Below are positions 36,526 through 48,400 of a stretch of 64,000 nt of DNA, piece after piece. Under the pieces are notes generated by a model. That model was given only the letters and a program-made list of their open reading frames with translations, searched no databases and was not told where the DNA came from. Origin of the DNA: Chamaesiphon sp. 341R_metabat_111 (GTDB lineage Bacteria > Cyanobacteriota > Cyanobacteriia > Cyanobacteriales > Chamaesiphonaceae); NCBI GenBank assembly GCA_025351825.1, contig JANXVE010000052.1:1-64000 (forward strand), written 5' to 3'. The translations under genes and the position numbers were made by a program. The stretch's first letter is position 1. Each line of letters opens with the position of its first letter.

Positions 36526-37491
36526 CTAATTCCTCATACTTGCCTTTGTATAGACAGGAATCAACGATTGGAGTAGTCCATTTGCTGCTTTCCCATATTC
36601 CTCAATCTCGACTAGCTGCTCGACAGCATAAGTGATCCCTTCTTCAAGATCTGGGACGGATGGGTAATTTTTGAGTACTTCCAAGATCAGATCGTCGAGC
36701 TGATAGTCTCGCATCATACTGACTGATTGGCTACTGAAGTTAAAATCAGGCTTGAGCATCAGCAATAGAATGATTTTGGCACGCAATGGATTGGCGGAAC
36801 TCATCACATTTTGGCGCAATACGAAGGTATCGTACTCAGGTATGATGGGTCGATCGTCTTCAAGTTCGGGATAATCGGATTGACCGTCTTCACACAGATC
36901 GGGCGCGCAATAGGTTTCGTAGGCGGATTCGTCTACATCATCGTAGCCACTGGATGCCTGAGCTGCAAATTGCTGGGTAGGTAGTGGCTCATAGTTGCGC
37001 TGTAACGAGGATGGCACACCCAGATCCGTTAGTTGAGTCGGCTCTGGTGCGTAAGCACGTTGGAATGATGAAGGCACGGCTCCCAGGGCAGAATTGGTGG
37101 GTTCTGGTTGAGATATCCTAGCTGATGGCGTTGGTGCTGTTTCGACTTGCGGCGAAGCTGGCTTGGATTTATTGCCGTGTTCTCGATCGAATTCAGGATA
37201 TAGTTGTCCGATAGCTAAGTAAATCACTTTAGCAACCGCAATATATTGTTTGGGCTTATTAACTGTGCCAATCAATTTTTGCAACAAGGCTCTCAATAAT
37301 TCAAGTGTGTTGTTTTCACGAATTATTTGCTCGATTAAATATTGGAAATTAATTGAGTTTAAGTATTCTATATCCTTTTCCCATCTACCAGTACACAAGC
37401 AATACAGCATTTTTTTGATGCGAACTGCTTCCTGATGTTTATCTAGGTAGTTAACGACTTGTTGAAGTAAGTTCGGGTCATTAATCCTCAT
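36526..37491 (-). CDS. Hypothetical protein with a central disordered linker
   Basis: 321 residues from ATG 37491. The N-terminal helical domain (about 1-110; NDPNLLQQVVNYLDKHQEAV, LLRALLQKLIG) and C-terminal helical domain (about 215-320; LRAKIILLLMLKPDFNF, LEEGITYAVEQLVEI) flank a Pro/Ser/Gln-rich linker. The linker holds a duplicated motif, VPSSFQRAYAPEPTQ and VPSSLQRNYEPLPTQ. No family recognised. Likely a cytosolic cyanobacterial protein. Confidence 0.7.
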   Translation of the reverse strand: MRINDPNLLQQVVNYLDKHQEAVRIKKMLYCLCTGRWEKDIEYLNSINFQYLIEQIIRENNTLELLRALLQKLIGTVNKPKQYIAVAKVIYLAIGQLYPEFDREHGNKSKPASPQVETAPTPSARISQPEPTNSALGAVPSSFQRAYAPEPTQLTDLGVPSSLQRNYEPLPTQQFAAQASSGYDDVDESAYETYCAPDLCEDGQSDYPELEDDRPIIPEYDTFVLRQNVMSSANPLRAKIILLLMLKPDFNFSSQSVSMMRDYQLDDLILEVLKNYPSVPDLEEGITYAVEQLVEIEEYGKAANGLLQSLIPVYTKASMRN

Positions 37492-37514
37492 GAAATTAAC
37501 CAACTTTTAGCTAA

Positions 37515-37585
37515 ATTTTAGTCAAGCGGACGCTGCTTGCGCGTTGTTGCAGTCGGAGATGCTGTGCCCAATGCTGCGCCTTAGC
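37515..37585. repeat. Small dispersed repeat fragment (GCGGACGCTGCTTGCGCG type)
   Basis: A GC-rich imperfect repeat (GGACGCTGCTTGCGCGTTG, GAGATGCTGTGCCC, ATGCTGCGCC) between ycf51 and the hypothetical gene, reminiscent of the blocks at 2905-2976 and 6410-6545. Confidence 0.45.
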
Positions 37586-37597
37586 AAGATAGAGATA

Positions 37598-37618
37598 CTC
37601 GAACAATGATTGTTCGAG
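37598..37618 (-). terminator. Palindrome downstream of ycf51
   Basis: CTCGAACAAT and ATTGTTCGAG flank a single G, about 70 bp after the ycf51 stop codon on the leftward strand. Weaker outer complementarity (ATAGAGAT / ATCTCTAT) extends it. Confidence 0.5.
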
Positions 37619-37685
37619 CAAGATCGCTCCTTCCAATCTCTATTGTTCCCACTAAAGCTGCGTCGCTAACTAAACTAGATTAATT

Positions 37686-38204
37686 TTAAGCTTTGATTTG
37701 GGTTACTTTAGCGAGGTTAGCTCGATCGATTCTGACATCCAAGGCACTATCTTCGCCGCCACTGAGCGAACGGATCACTTCTCCCAGTACCAATGGTTCG
37801 GAGACTCCAGGGGCAGGGTGAATCACCGTCCGAGCGCGCACCTTGAGCTGTTTGTCAGCCGAACCAGATCGACCATAGGAATACAAGTCTGCTGCGGCTT
37901 GACGGAGTGTGGCATCCAATCCCGCTTCGGTGACAGGTGCTGCTACGACAATTGTAGCTCGATCGCTACCATTGTCATAAATCAAGGAGTAATGAAGTGC
38001 CCCAGGGACATTGGAATGGACGATTGGTACCAAGCTCAAGGCAAACAAACCAGCCGTCAGCACGCCCATGAAGCCAGTTGCACCAACTAATCTATATTTG
38101 AATGACCATTTTAGGGCTAAGGCTAAGATCGTCACGACGGTAAAGGCAATTGTCGCAATTCCCGACCATTGGAAGTACTGAGCAAATTCAGAGGTGGATA
38201 TCAT
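37686..38204 (-). CDS. ycf51: Ycf51-family membrane protein
   Basis: 172 residues from ATG 38204. Two N-terminal membrane segments (about 12-30 [19 protein letters not shown] and 38-62 [24 protein letters not shown]) precede a soluble domain ([39 protein letters not shown]), matching the Ycf51/DUF2518 pattern of cyanobacteria and some plastids. Function unknown. An upstream in-frame start (38306) would translate tandem repeats into NSQLPTP units and is rejected as an artefact. Confidence 0.88.
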   Translation of the reverse strand: MISTSEFAQYFQWSGIATIAFTVVTILALALKWSFKYRLVGATGFMGVLTAGLFALSLVPIVHSNVPGALHYSLIYDNGSDRATIVVAAPVTEAGLDATLRQAAADLYSYGRSGSADKQLKVRARTVIHPAPGVSEPLVLGEVIRSLSGGEDSALDVRIDRANLAKVTQIKA

Positions 38205-38349
38205 GGGAGTTGGGAGTTGGGAGTTGGGAGTTGGGAGTTGGGAGTTGGGAGTTGGGAGCGGGGAGCGGGGAGCGAGGAGCGGGGAGCGGGAAAAATAACG
38301 TACCAAATATCTGCTTCTTTTCTCCCAACTCCCAACTCTTCACTCCCAA
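38205..38349. repeat. Tandem GGGAGTT / GGGAGCG heptamers directly upstream of ycf51
   Basis: Seven perfect copies of GGGAGTT (38205-38253) begin at the base next to the ycf51 ATG. About five copies of GGGAGCG follow (38254-38288). Inverted copies (AACTCCC-type) occur at about 38322-38350, so the block can fold back. No Shine-Dalgarno is visible. Confidence 0.88.
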
Positions 38350-38352
38350 CTC

Positions 38353-38829
38353 TTATTCCGATTCGTTACTAATAAAGTCGGCGATTTTGGCCTCTCCGGT
38401 CATTTGGAGGGCGGCTTTCATCGTGTGCCAGCCGAGATTGGCACACTTGATTCTCACGGGAAATTGAGCGACTCCTTTCATCACGTTGAGCTTGCGCTGC
38501 TCGGTGGGAAATTCGGTTTCTCCCTTCATCATCCCCTGAAAAATCTTTACCAATTCTAGAGCTTCATCGATCGTTTTGCCAGCAATTGCCCCAGCCATCA
38601 GATCGACGGAAGCCATCGCAATCGCACAGCCTTCGCCTTCAAACTGGACATCAGCAATCCGTTCGCCGCTAGGATCTAGCTGTAATGTTAATTCGATCGT
38701 ATCACCGCAAGAGGGATTATGACCTTTCTGATATCGATCGATTGGTGTAGTTTTGCCGCGATGTTTGGGTTTCTTGTAGTGTTCGAGGATGACCTGTTGG
38801 TACAGATCGCGCAAATTAGTCGTATTCAT
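38353..38829 (-). CDS. sufU: SufU/IscU-type Fe-S cluster assembly scaffold
   Basis: 158 residues with the three conserved Cys: Cys41 (HNPSCGD), Cys68 ([11 protein letters not shown]) and Cys129 ([11 protein letters not shown]). The 18-20 residue insertion between Cys68 and Cys129 ([10 protein letters not shown]...) identifies the SufU subtype, which accepts sulfur from SufS in a zinc-dependent reaction. No other suf genes are adjacent. Leftward and upstream of the ycf51 repeat block. Confidence 0.93.
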   Translation of the reverse strand: MNTTNLRDLYQQVILEHYKKPKHRGKTTPIDRYQKGHNPSCGDTIELTLQLDPSGERIADVQFEGEGCAIAMASVDLMAGAIAGKTIDEALELVKIFQGMMKGETEFPTEQRKLNVMKGVAQFPVRIKCANLGWHTMKAALQMTGEAKIADFISNESE

Positions 38830-38910
38830 AGCAATTTAGAACAGATCGATCGATAACCAGATCTTCATTATCATCGATCGCTACTGTAGTAGCTAGCTCC
38901 CGATCTAACA

Positions 38911-38956
38911 AAAAAGGCATCAACTCAGCACAATTATGCTGAGTTGATGCCTTTTT
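38911..38956 (-). terminator. Strong intrinsic terminator of the SLBB gene
   Basis: A perfect 20 bp stem (AAAAAGGCATCAACTCAGCA with its complement 38937-38956) around a 6 nt loop, with A tracts and T tracts at the ends. It lies 8 bp after the stop of the leftward SLBB gene and could also stop rightward transcription. Confidence 0.9.
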
Positions 38957-38963
38957 CTAAAGC

Positions 38964-40868
38964 CTACTTAAACAGACCGCTGCCAAAGATACCTAAAAGA
39001 CCGCTGAATGGACTCAGAATTGAACTGAAGCCGTCCCCAACACGAGTTAGGTTATTCCGACCGATCACGATCGTATCGTTGTTTTGGAGGCGAGGATTGC
39101 TTTCTGGATCGATGCCTCTGGCAAAGTTGAGCTTGATCATCCGCTTGGTCACAGTCCCATTGGGATTGAGGCGAATGAAATCCACTTCATTTTTGTTTGC
39201 ACGAGTGGGATTAAAACCACCTGCAACCAATATCGCCTGATTGAGAGTTGTATTAGAAGCAACTTCAATGGTACTCACTCGTTGATTTGGGCCACTGCCT
39301 GTTTCTCCGAGGACATTGATTTTGATCGTTGCTGGTGATAAGGTTGAAGATGCGATCAGGTCTACATCCTGAGGATTAGCAGCTTGAGCGAACGGAATGA
39401 TAATTCGATCGCCTTCTTGCAAGATGATATCCTGACTGCTATCGCCCTGCTGAAGCAGTTTGAATAAGTTAATCGCGATTTTTTGTTCGCCGCTCCGAGT
39501 CATCCGAATCAATTGGATTTGACTGATATTAGCGTTGGGTTTGATTCCCGCTGCGGCTTGAATTGCGTTGGTAACGGTCGGTAGAGCTACAGCCCCAGTG
39601 AGCTGGGTATTGTTGTTGGTATTGTTGCTTTCACCTTTGACGGTATAGGTACCTGGACGATTTACTTCGCCGACAACTACTACTTTAGGCGGACTAATTG
39701 CCTGTGGGCCGAGGTTGGAAGCTGCAACTAGCGAACTATTTGCGTTATTAATTTCTGTTGATGTGGGCAATAAGATCGTGTCACCATCTTGGAGGATGAT
39801 ATCTTGGCCAAAATCACCTGATTGGAGCAGACTCATCAGGTTGATGGGCACTGTCTGCCCAGCTCCAGTCCGAGTATTGCGGCGGACTTTGATCCGGCTC
39901 AGATCGGCAGAAGCTGTACTACCGCCAGCGATCTTGATTGCTTCTGTCAGTGTCGGCGGCGTGACTCTGCCAGTACCAGCAGCCGATGTAGCACCAGCTT
40001 CGCCTCTGAGGGTGTAGGTACCTGGTTTACCGACTTCGCCCAAAATTGCTACTTTGACTGTGGCATCTTGATTTGCTAAGTTAGAACCTGAGAGTCGGAG
40101 TCTATCGGCAGAGCTGACCGATTCCGAACGAGCGATATAGATTGTGTCGCCATCCCGCAGACTGATATCTTGAGACGTGTTCCCCCTCTGGAGTACGTCA
40201 AATATATTGACATTGATGATTCTACCTGTAGCAGCGCGGCGGACTTGGACTTGCCGCAAGTTGGCTGTTTGAGTGGTACCACCAGCTAGTTGGATTGCTT
40301 GGCTGATGCTGGGGAATTTACGATTTTCGAGAGTGAAGGGGATGGTGTAGGAACCAGCACGGGTGACTTCTCCGGCAATAGCAAACTGGACGGGACGAGG
40401 AGCTAGAACGCTAATGGTCACAATCGGACGTTTGACATAGCGAGAGAAATAGGATGTGAGCAATGCCGAGGCTTTTTGGATGGTCAATCCTTGGACTGGA
40501 ATCGCTCCAATTACAGGGAGATTGATGGCACCATCACCCAACACAAAAAATTCACCACTGTATTCTGGTACGTTGAAGATATCTACCCGCAATCGATCGC
40601 TAGGCCCGAGGGTATAAGAGTCGGCAAAATTATTATTTTGGGGCGTGGCTGCTCTCGCCGGAGCTTTGGCTGGAGTCTTGGGCTTAGCCTTGACTGGCGT
40701 TGCAGCGAGTTTGGCTTTCTTTGGTGCAGCTTGAGCTAGAGTTTTTGGCTTACTGGTCTTGACTGGATCTGCGACACTAATTGACTGAAAATTGACGACT
40801 GTTATTACTGGCACTAAACCCAGGACTAGACCTTTGTAGATGTAAGTCCGCAAACTAGCATTATTCAT
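38964..40868 (-). CDS. Outer-membrane polysaccharide export protein with SLBB repeats
   Basis: 634 residues of the Wza/OPX type. The N-terminus has a hydrophobic segment (YIYKGLVLGLVPVITVVNF) and a Lys/Ala/Pro-rich linker. Next is the polysaccharide export domain YTLGPSDRLRVDIFNVPEYSG (about 85-105) through VTISVLAPRPVQFAIAGEV. SLBB-like repeats follow, each with a GEV.RPGTYT/TGSYT type strand and LREGDTI-type ending (LRDGDTIYIAR, LQDGDTILLP, LQEGDRIIIP, LQNNDTIVIG). It probably forms part of a capsule or EPS exporter. No Wzc or glycosyltransferase genes are adjacent. Confidence 0.9.
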   Translation of the reverse strand: MNNASLRTYIYKGLVLGLVPVITVVNFQSISVADPVKTSKPKTLAQAAPKKAKLAATPVKAKPKTPAKAPARAATPQNNNFADSYTLGPSDRLRVDIFNVPEYSGEFFVLGDGAINLPVIGAIPVQGLTIQKASALLTSYFSRYVKRPIVTISVLAPRPVQFAIAGEVTRAGSYTIPFTLENRKFPSISQAIQLAGGTTQTANLRQVQVRRAATGRIINVNIFDVLQRGNTSQDISLRDGDTIYIARSESVSSADRLRLSGSNLANQDATVKVAILGEVGKPGTYTLRGEAGATSAAGTGRVTPPTLTEAIKIAGGSTASADLSRIKVRRNTRTGAGQTVPINLMSLLQSGDFGQDIILQDGDTILLPTSTEINNANSSLVAASNLGPQAISPPKVVVVGEVNRPGTYTVKGESNNTNNNTQLTGAVALPTVTNAIQAAAGIKPNANISQIQLIRMTRSGEQKIAINLFKLLQQGDSSQDIILQEGDRIIIPFAQAANPQDVDLIASSTLSPATIKINVLGETGSGPNQRVSTIEVASNTTLNQAILVAGGFNPTRANKNEVDFIRLNPNGTVTKRMIKLNFARGIDPESNPRLQNNDTIVIGRNNLTRVGDGFSSILSPFSGLLGIFGSGLFK

Positions 40869-41355
40869 AAAAGATTTGTATATTATTCGCGATCGGGTTA
40901 ACGTTTCATAACCTAGTTTAATGCTTAGGGCTGGGTTTTACCCTCAGTGTTTTATCGTACATTTCGAGAATTCTAGTCCTAAGTAATCTCGTGAGATCGA
41001 GTTTTAGGCGGAATGCGTGATGTGAGGATATTGACTATGGAATATGCCTAAGCGGTTTGTGCCAAATAACTAGCAATGGTGACGGATAGATTGCTGATGG
41101 TAATTGAGTGCGATTTAACGTAGTGTTTACAGACGGTTCACGGTAGTCTAATGTTCCCCGAATAGTTTACATCTAATCTTGCGTCGAATCGACAATAGCT
41201 CCTACTTGATTATTCCCCAATTACTGCCTAAATATCGCTACCGATCGACTAAAGTTACTTGAGCTATTTGCGATCCCGATCGTCAGTATGAAGCTACGCC
41301 CAAAGACGATCGGGAAGTGTTAACTTAGTATGTGTGCGAGTTATGGAAAAAGTTA
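40869..41355. other. Divergent intergenic region between the SLBB gene and mnmA
   Basis: About 490 bp containing two divergent promoters presumably. No tRNA, structured RNA or repeat was recognised. Several AT-rich and CGATCG-containing stretches are present. Confidence 0.4.
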
Positions 41356-42423
41356 ATGTTGCCAACTACAAAAAAAGTCGTTGTTGGACTCTCTGGTGGA
41401 GTAGACAGTTCGGTTGCTGCGGCTATTCTCTGCGAGCAAGGTTATGATGTTCTCGGTCTGACACTGTGGTTGATGCGCGGTAAGGGTCAGTGCTGTTCGG
41501 AAGGGATGGTTGATGCTGCCAAGATTTGTGAGCAGTTGGGAATTACTCACGAGATCGTCGATAGTCGCGATACTTTCGAGCAATACATTATTGATTATTT
41601 AGTGGCGGGTTATGAAGCGGGGATTACGCCATTGCCCTGTTCTCAGTGCAACAAGGCGGTGAAATTTGGACCGATGGTCAAGTATGCCAAAGAAGTATTA
41701 AAGGCTGACTACATCGCCACAGGGCACTATGCCCGAATTACCTATGATGATAATTTACAGCGGTATCAATTGCGACGGGCGATCGATAGATCCAAGGATC
41801 AAACTTATTTTCTCTACGATTTAGAGCAAGATATTTTGGCTGCGACGCTTTTTCCATTGGGTGATACACTCAAAACTCAAACACGAACGATTGCCGCAGG
41901 ACTGGATTTATCCACCGCTGACAAACCCGAAAGTCAAGATCTCTGTCTGGTTGAAAAGCATGGTTCGATGAAAACTTTCCTCGACCAATATATTAGCGAA
42001 CGTCCAGGCGAAATCGTCAATACTCAAGGCGCAGTACTAGGTCAACATCTTGGTATCCATCATTACACGATCGGTCAACGTCGTGGTATTGGCATCGCTG
42101 CACCCGAACCGCTGTATGTAGTTGCGCTCCATGCAGGCAAAAATCAGGTCGTTGTCGGATCCCGCGAGGAAACTCATGGACTAGAATGTACCGTCGATCG
42201 AGTCAATTGGGTATCTATGCCGCAACCAACTACGCCGATTCGCGCCGAAGTCCAAGTTCGTTATCGTTCAGATGCGGTACCTGTGAGTGTGATTCCATTA
42301 GCAGGAAACAAGATTAAATTGGTCTTTGATGAACCCCAATTTGGAATCACGCCAGGGCAAGCGGCAGTTTGGTATGACGGGGAGATTGTCTTAGGTGGCG
42401 GCATTATCGATCCGATTGGCTAG
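41356..42423 (+). CDS. mnmA: tRNA-specific 2-thiouridylase
   Basis: Transfers sulfur to U34 of tRNA Lys, Glu and Gln. 355 residues from ATG 41356, with a GTG 24 bp upstream as alternative. PP-loop [12 protein letters not shown] near the N-terminus; catalytic Cys in [13 protein letters not shown] and [11 protein letters not shown]; substrate-binding CHAxGHYAR-type block ATGHYARI. C-terminal beta-barrel extends to residue 355. All catalytic residues are intact. It lies head-on to the giant leftward gene. Confidence 0.96.
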   Translation: MLPTTKKVVVGLSGGVDSSVAAAILCEQGYDVLGLTLWLMRGKGQCCSEGMVDAAKICEQLGITHEIVDSRDTFEQYIIDYLVAGYEAGITPLPCSQCNKAVKFGPMVKYAKEVLKADYIATGHYARITYDDNLQRYQLRRAIDRSKDQTYFLYDLEQDILAATLFPLGDTLKTQTRTIAAGLDLSTADKPESQDLCLVEKHGSMKTFLDQYISERPGEIVNTQGAVLGQHLGIHHYTIGQRRGIGIAAPEPLYVVALHAGKNQVVVGSREETHGLECTVDRVNWVSMPQPTTPIRAEVQVRYRSDAVPVSVIPLAGNKIKLVFDEPQFGITPGQAAVWYDGEIVLGGGIIDPIG

Positions 42424-42428
42424 ATGCA

Positions 42429-42480
42429 TAAAATTGGAGAGTAGGGGCAATTTATGAATTGCCCCTACTCTAAAATTTTA
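42429..42480. terminator. Bidirectional palindromic terminator, copy 3
   Basis: The palindrome GAGTAGGGGCAATTTAT... with GAATTGCCCCTACTC (42439-42471) and flanking TAAAATT/AATTTTA sits between convergent mnmA and the giant Calx-beta gene, even overlapping its final codon. Core identical to the palindrome at 6314-6378 except one centre base. Confidence 0.75.
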
Positions 42481-45400
42481 TGCTGATTTAATCTTCAAAT
42501 TAACAACCAAATCATTAAAATCTCGATCGCCACTACCATACATATCTTCAACACCAAAGGTATTGTTGCCAATTAAGCGGAAGTGATCGGCTTTATCGGA
42601 ATTAGCACCAATGTAATTGAAGTAGGCATGAATATTATTGGCACCACCACCATTAGTAGGGTTTTTAGCAACAAAGTCATTTAATGTGCCTTGAGCCACA
42701 ACTACTGGCGCGTAAATTTTACCACCAGCAATATTTAGATTTGTTTTGACATCACTTTTACCTGCTTGCAATGAATTAGTTAAAGCATTTTTAATTGCTT
42801 CAATTGCATAATTAGTATCCCCTGGTTTGACGAAAGTACCATCTGTGAGTTGAATAGTACCTAGTGCATCTTCAACCACATAGAAACCAACGTTATTGTT
42901 ATAAGCCGCGCTGCTCTTGGTGACGATATCTGCTTTGAGAGTTTGTCCACCATAGCTAGTGAGATTGAGATTTACGGCTGTTGATGTTGGCGTAATTTTG
43001 ACAACATCTAAGACTAGATCTTGGGGATTTATAGTAGTGGTAAAGTTGGCTTGAACGATCGTATCGTTGAAATCTTTGTCACCACCATTACGGGTATCTT
43101 CAAATCCAAAGGTGTTGTTGTCCAATAAACGAATATGTTCGATTTTATCAGCGTTAGCGGCACTGTAAGCAGTGTAGACATTACTGAAATCGAGATTGAC
43201 ACTATCAGGTTTATTGTTGGTAATGATTAGCGGTGCATAGATTGCACCACCTTGAACATTGCTCCGACTGGTGACGGTTTGACCATTAATACCCAGCAGA
43301 TCGATGTTCGTCAAGCGGTTTTGGACAGCAGCGGCAAGATAGCCAGCATCACCAGGTTTAAGAGTTATCCCAATTTGAGAAACGATCGTACCTTGAGCAT
43401 CTTCGATTTTGTAGAAACTGACGTGGTTGTCATAACCAGCAGAGCGTTGAACGCTGAATGTTGCTTGGACGGCTTGATTATTACTGACCGATCGTAAGTC
43501 AATAATTTTTGCGATACTTTGGAGTCCAGATCCTAACGGTTGTTTATTCCGATCTAATCGATCGGGACTGGTATTATCGATCGGAGTAATGGGATTGAGA
43601 TTGACAACTACTGGTGGCTTTTCAGTTACTGATGGTTTTTCAATTACCTCAGGAGTGAGCGGAATTGGATTACCTCCGGTAGGCACGCCAACGACAATTA
43701 CTGGGGCTAAATCATCATTCTCGATCGTACCAGTACCAGTTGCTTTACCGATCGATCCACCCACTGCATTTTTTAGATTCAGGAAGAAGGTTTCCGTATT
43801 TTCAACATCAGCATCACCGTTAATTTTGATATTAATAGTCTTGCGAGTTTCACCTGGAGTAAATGTGGTGGTATTGGGAATCAGATCCGATGGTGCAAAA
43901 CTGAGGGTACCCGTTGTCGCCGTATAGTCACAATCGGCACCTGCCGTACCATCAGCAGTAGCATAATCAACTGTTACTATGTCATCACTAGCATTGCTCA
44001 GAGAGACAGTAAAAGTGAGATCCTTGGTGCTATCAGCTTCGGTAATAGTCACATCATCGATGCTAATTACTGGTGCTCGATCATCATCGATGATATTCAC
44101 CTTGGCAGTACCAATCGTTGCGTCGAAGTCATAGCGGCTACCTTTGCGAAGCGTGACGACACAACTACGCGCCGCATTGTAAACGGCATTATCGGCAACT
44201 GGTACGCCGAGGGTAACTGTATTGCTACCTGCTGCGAAAGTGACAGAGCCAGTCCGATTTCCATAGCCTTGGCGGGTGCTAGCATTGCCAGAGAGATCGA
44301 AATCGATATTCAGGGCACTATTTAAGTCGCCACCAGTACGGGCGAAGGTAAATAAGCCTTCACCAATGCCTTCAGTTGAAGTAGCATTTGTCGCTACGAC
44401 GGTGATGACGGGATTGGTAAACGCAATTGCTGGCGATGGCTCACTTTCGGGTGGAGTGACAACTACAGGAGGAGTGATAACCACTGGCGACGGAATCACG
44501 ACAGGAGGCGTAACCACAGCAACAGGAGATGTAACGACTACTGGAGGAGTGATAACCACTGGCGACGGAATCACGACAGGAGGCGTAACCACATCAATAG
44601 GAGGTGTAACGACTACTGGAGGAATGACAACTACCGGAGGAGTGATAATCACTGGCGGAGTGATGACATCGACAGGAGGTATAACCACCACTGGCGGAGT
44701 GATGACTATCGGAGGAGTGATTACCACTGGCGGCGTAACCACATCAATAGGAGGTGTAATCACTACTGGGGGAGTGACAACCACTGGCGAAGTAATCACC
44801 ACAGGAGGCGTAATCACATCAACAGGAGGCGTAATCACTACTGGCGGAGTGATAACTACTGGAGAGATCGTATCATCATTGATAATACTACCTGTGCCAG
44901 TTGCTCTACCCAATGTGCCGCCGACTGCGTTAGTCAGATTGAGCGTAAAGGTTTCATTCCTTTCAACCTCATTATCACCATTGATTTTGACGGTAATGGT
45001 TTTGCTGGTTTCACCTGGAGTAAATTCGGTAGTTCCGGCGAGGATGTCGGATGGTGTGAAATTGAGCGTGCCAGTTGTGGCAAGATAGTCACTTCCCGCC
45101 TTCGCGGTACCGTCAGCAGAAGCATAATCTACTTTCACCACGTCATCGCTGGCGTTGCTCAGAGCGACGGTGAAGGTGAGATCTTTTGTGCCGCTATCAC
45201 CTTCGGTGATGCTGACATCATTGATGCTAATTACTGGTGCCTTGTCATCATCGACGATGGTTACTGTTGCTTCACCACTGCCAATGACTCCGCTACCAGT
45301 GCCACCGGAGCCGCCTGAACCGCCAGCACCGCCTCCGCCTCCGCCTCCGGAACCACCCGCGCTGCCACCACCGCCTGAACCTCCACCGGAGCCACCACCA

Positions 45401-48400
45401 GAACCACCAGAACCTCCGCTACCAATACCGCCGCCGATACTGTAGCCAATGCCACCACGAAGCCGAACGACACAACTGCGATAAGCACTGTAGACAGTGT
45501 TATTGGCGACGGGAACGGGGAGAGTTGCGGTATTGCTACCTGCGGCAAAAGTGACTGAACCGCTGCGTGTGCCGTAGCCTTGGCGGGTACTCGCATTACC
45601 CAGCAGATCGAAATCGACGGTTAAGGTTCGATCGAGATTACCACCCGATCGGTAGAATGTGAACAATCCTTCACCTGTGCCTTCGGTAGAAATTGGATTG
45701 GTGGCATTGACGGTAACTGAGGGGAGGGTATCATCATTGACGATCGTACCCGTACCTGTAGCTGTGGTAATGCCGCTGGTATTTTTGGCGTTGGCGAGAT
45801 TGACTGTAAAAGTTTTATCGGGTTCAAAGTCTTTGTCGCCATTCACCGCGACATTAATCGCCTGAGTGGTTTCCAATGGTTGGAAAGTAACTGTTCCAGA
45901 TTTCGCTGTGTAGTCAGCATCGAGGTTGGTGGTACCCAATACTGTTGCGGTGCCATCGGCGGTACTATAGTCAACTGTGACTGTTTCGACGGTGGGGTTG
46001 CTGAGAGTTACATTAAAGCCAAAGTTACTGGTGCCACTGTTACCTTCGGCTTGGCTGACATTACTAATCGCGACTGTCGGACGAAGATCGTTATCGGAAA
46101 TATTAACGGTAGCGATATTGGTAGTACCGACGGCATAAGTAGCCGGAAACTTAGCATAAGCAAGGGCATTACCGCCATCGGCAAGTACGGTAGCCACTTG
46201 ATAAGCATTGGATACAACAGTTAAAATCGCCGTCTCTGGAGTGTCACCTTCAAAGATGTTGTCATCCTTGATATTGAGATCGACAACCATCGTACTGCTA
46301 CCAGCAGCAAAAGCAGCTACTCCGCTGACTGTATAGTCTGTGCCACTAGTTGCCGTACCCGATAGAGTGTATTTAATATTATCGAGGCCATTGGTAGTAG
46401 GGCCACTGCGGGTGAGGGTAAATTGACCTGGTTTAGTCGGTGTTTCACTCGCATCGGCAATTGTGGCGGCAACGGTTATTTCTGGTAAATCATCGTTATT
46501 GATGGTACCTGTTCCAGTCCCTGTGGTGGAACTAATCGAGCCATTCGTAGCACCGCTTAATACCGTGCTAAAGGTTTCGTTATCCTCAAATACAGTGTCA
46601 CCGTTGACGGCAACGTTTACAATTTGGCTAGTTTGCCCTGGTGCGAAGGTGACAAGCTGGTTGGTTAGGGCTTGGTAATCGCTATTTGCTGTAGTCGCTG
46701 TGCCATCAGCAGTTGAGAGATTAACAGTAACTGTCTCCGTCGAAGCATTACTGAGACTAACTGTAAATCCAGCGTTACTAGTACCAGTATTGCCTTCAGC
46801 TATAGCCGTACTGTTAATCGATATAATTGGACGACTATCGTTATCGGCGATATTAATCGTACCTGTAGTGCTGTTGCCGAGGAGATAATTCGCGCTAGGC
46901 GTGAGGGTGAGGATCGCTGTTTCGGGAGTTGCACCTTCAAAGATGGTGTCGTCGATAACTGTCAGATTGACTGAAGTTGTCGCGGCACCAGCGGCAAATT
47001 TGGCAATCCCAGTCACAGGCGCATAGTCAGCACTAGTTGCCGTACCGCTGAGAGTATAGGCAACATCGATCGAGTTAGTCAGGTCGCCAGTTCGAGTTAG
47101 AGTATAGACACCATTGGCCCCACCTTCGGCGGCATTTGGTTCGGCGACGCTGACATTGATGCCATTATCATCATTGACAATCGTTCCAGTCGCAGTAGCG
47201 CGAGTAATACTAGTCGCATTTTTAGCGTTGGTGAGATTGACAGCAAATGTCTCATCATTTTCGACATTGAGATCGCCAATGATGGGGACATTCAATACTT
47301 GGCTGGTTGTGCCTGGGGCGAAGGTGACAGTCCCAGTGGCGGCGGTGTAGTCATTACCCGCTACAGTAGCCGTACCATCGGTGGTGGTGTAATCGACGGT
47401 GACTGTTTCGGTGGAGGGGTTGCTGAGAGTAAGTGTAAATGCAGCGTTGCTGGTGCCAGTGTTACCTTCGGTTTTGGAGCTGTCGGCGATACTAATCGTG
47501 GGGCGACTATCATTATCTGCGATCGAAATCGTGCCAGTATTATTAGCAGGATCGACGCGATAAGTTGCTGCTCGATTGAAATAAGTAGTCGCAAAATAGC
47601 TGCTGTCGAAATAACTATCATCAATCAGTGTGAGAATAGCTGTTTCAGGAGTTGCACCTTCAAACAGATTATCGTCGGTAGGATTGAGTGCAACTTTGGC
47701 GGTGGTGCTGCCAGCGGCAAATGTCACCGAGCCAGGAATTGAATAGTCAGAGCCATTTGTGGCTGTGCCGCTGAGATTATACAAGAATGTTTTCTCAGTA
47801 GCTTCACCACCAACACGAGTGAAGGTAAATTCACCAGGATTTGCAGGTTGTCCGGTTAATGTTTCGGCTGCATTTGCATCAGTAACGGCGACACTAATTG
47901 TCGGTAAATCGTCATTATTAATGGTACCTATGCCAGTACCAGCAGTCGAGCTAATCGTGCCATTCGTAGCACCACTCAATATTGCGCTAAAAGTTTCATT
48001 AGCCTCGAAGGTGAGATCGCCATTGACATCAACATTCACAACTTGGCTAGTTTGTCCAGGTGTGAAAGTGACTGCCCGATTAGTTAAGGCTTGATAATCA
48101 CTATTTGCGGTAGTTGCGGTACCATCAGCCGTCGAGAGATTGACTGTAACTGCTTCTGTTGAAGCGTTGCTCAGACTAACTGTAAATGCTGCTTTACTAG
48201 TTCCAGTATCGCCTTCAGCAATTGTGGCATTACTAACTGAAATAACTGGACGACTATCGTTATCGATAATATCGATCGTCCCTGAATTGGCACTACTGAC
48301 GACATAATTGGTACTTGGCGTGATGGTGAGCGTCACTTTTTCAGGAGTCGCACCTTCAAAGATTGTGTCATCCAGGACGCGCAGATCGATCGATGCCGTA

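Noticed and set aside
44448-44868. Evenly repeated DNA that looks like a CRISPR array at first sight
   Set aside because: Repeats are in frame with the giant gene, degenerate, and lack constant-length unique spacers. No CRISPR array was found in the window.
44276-45088. 270-codon rightward frame inside the giant gene
   Set aside because: Antisense to the Pro-Val linker; long only because of repeat composition. Other rightward frames across 42.5-52.4 kb are the same.
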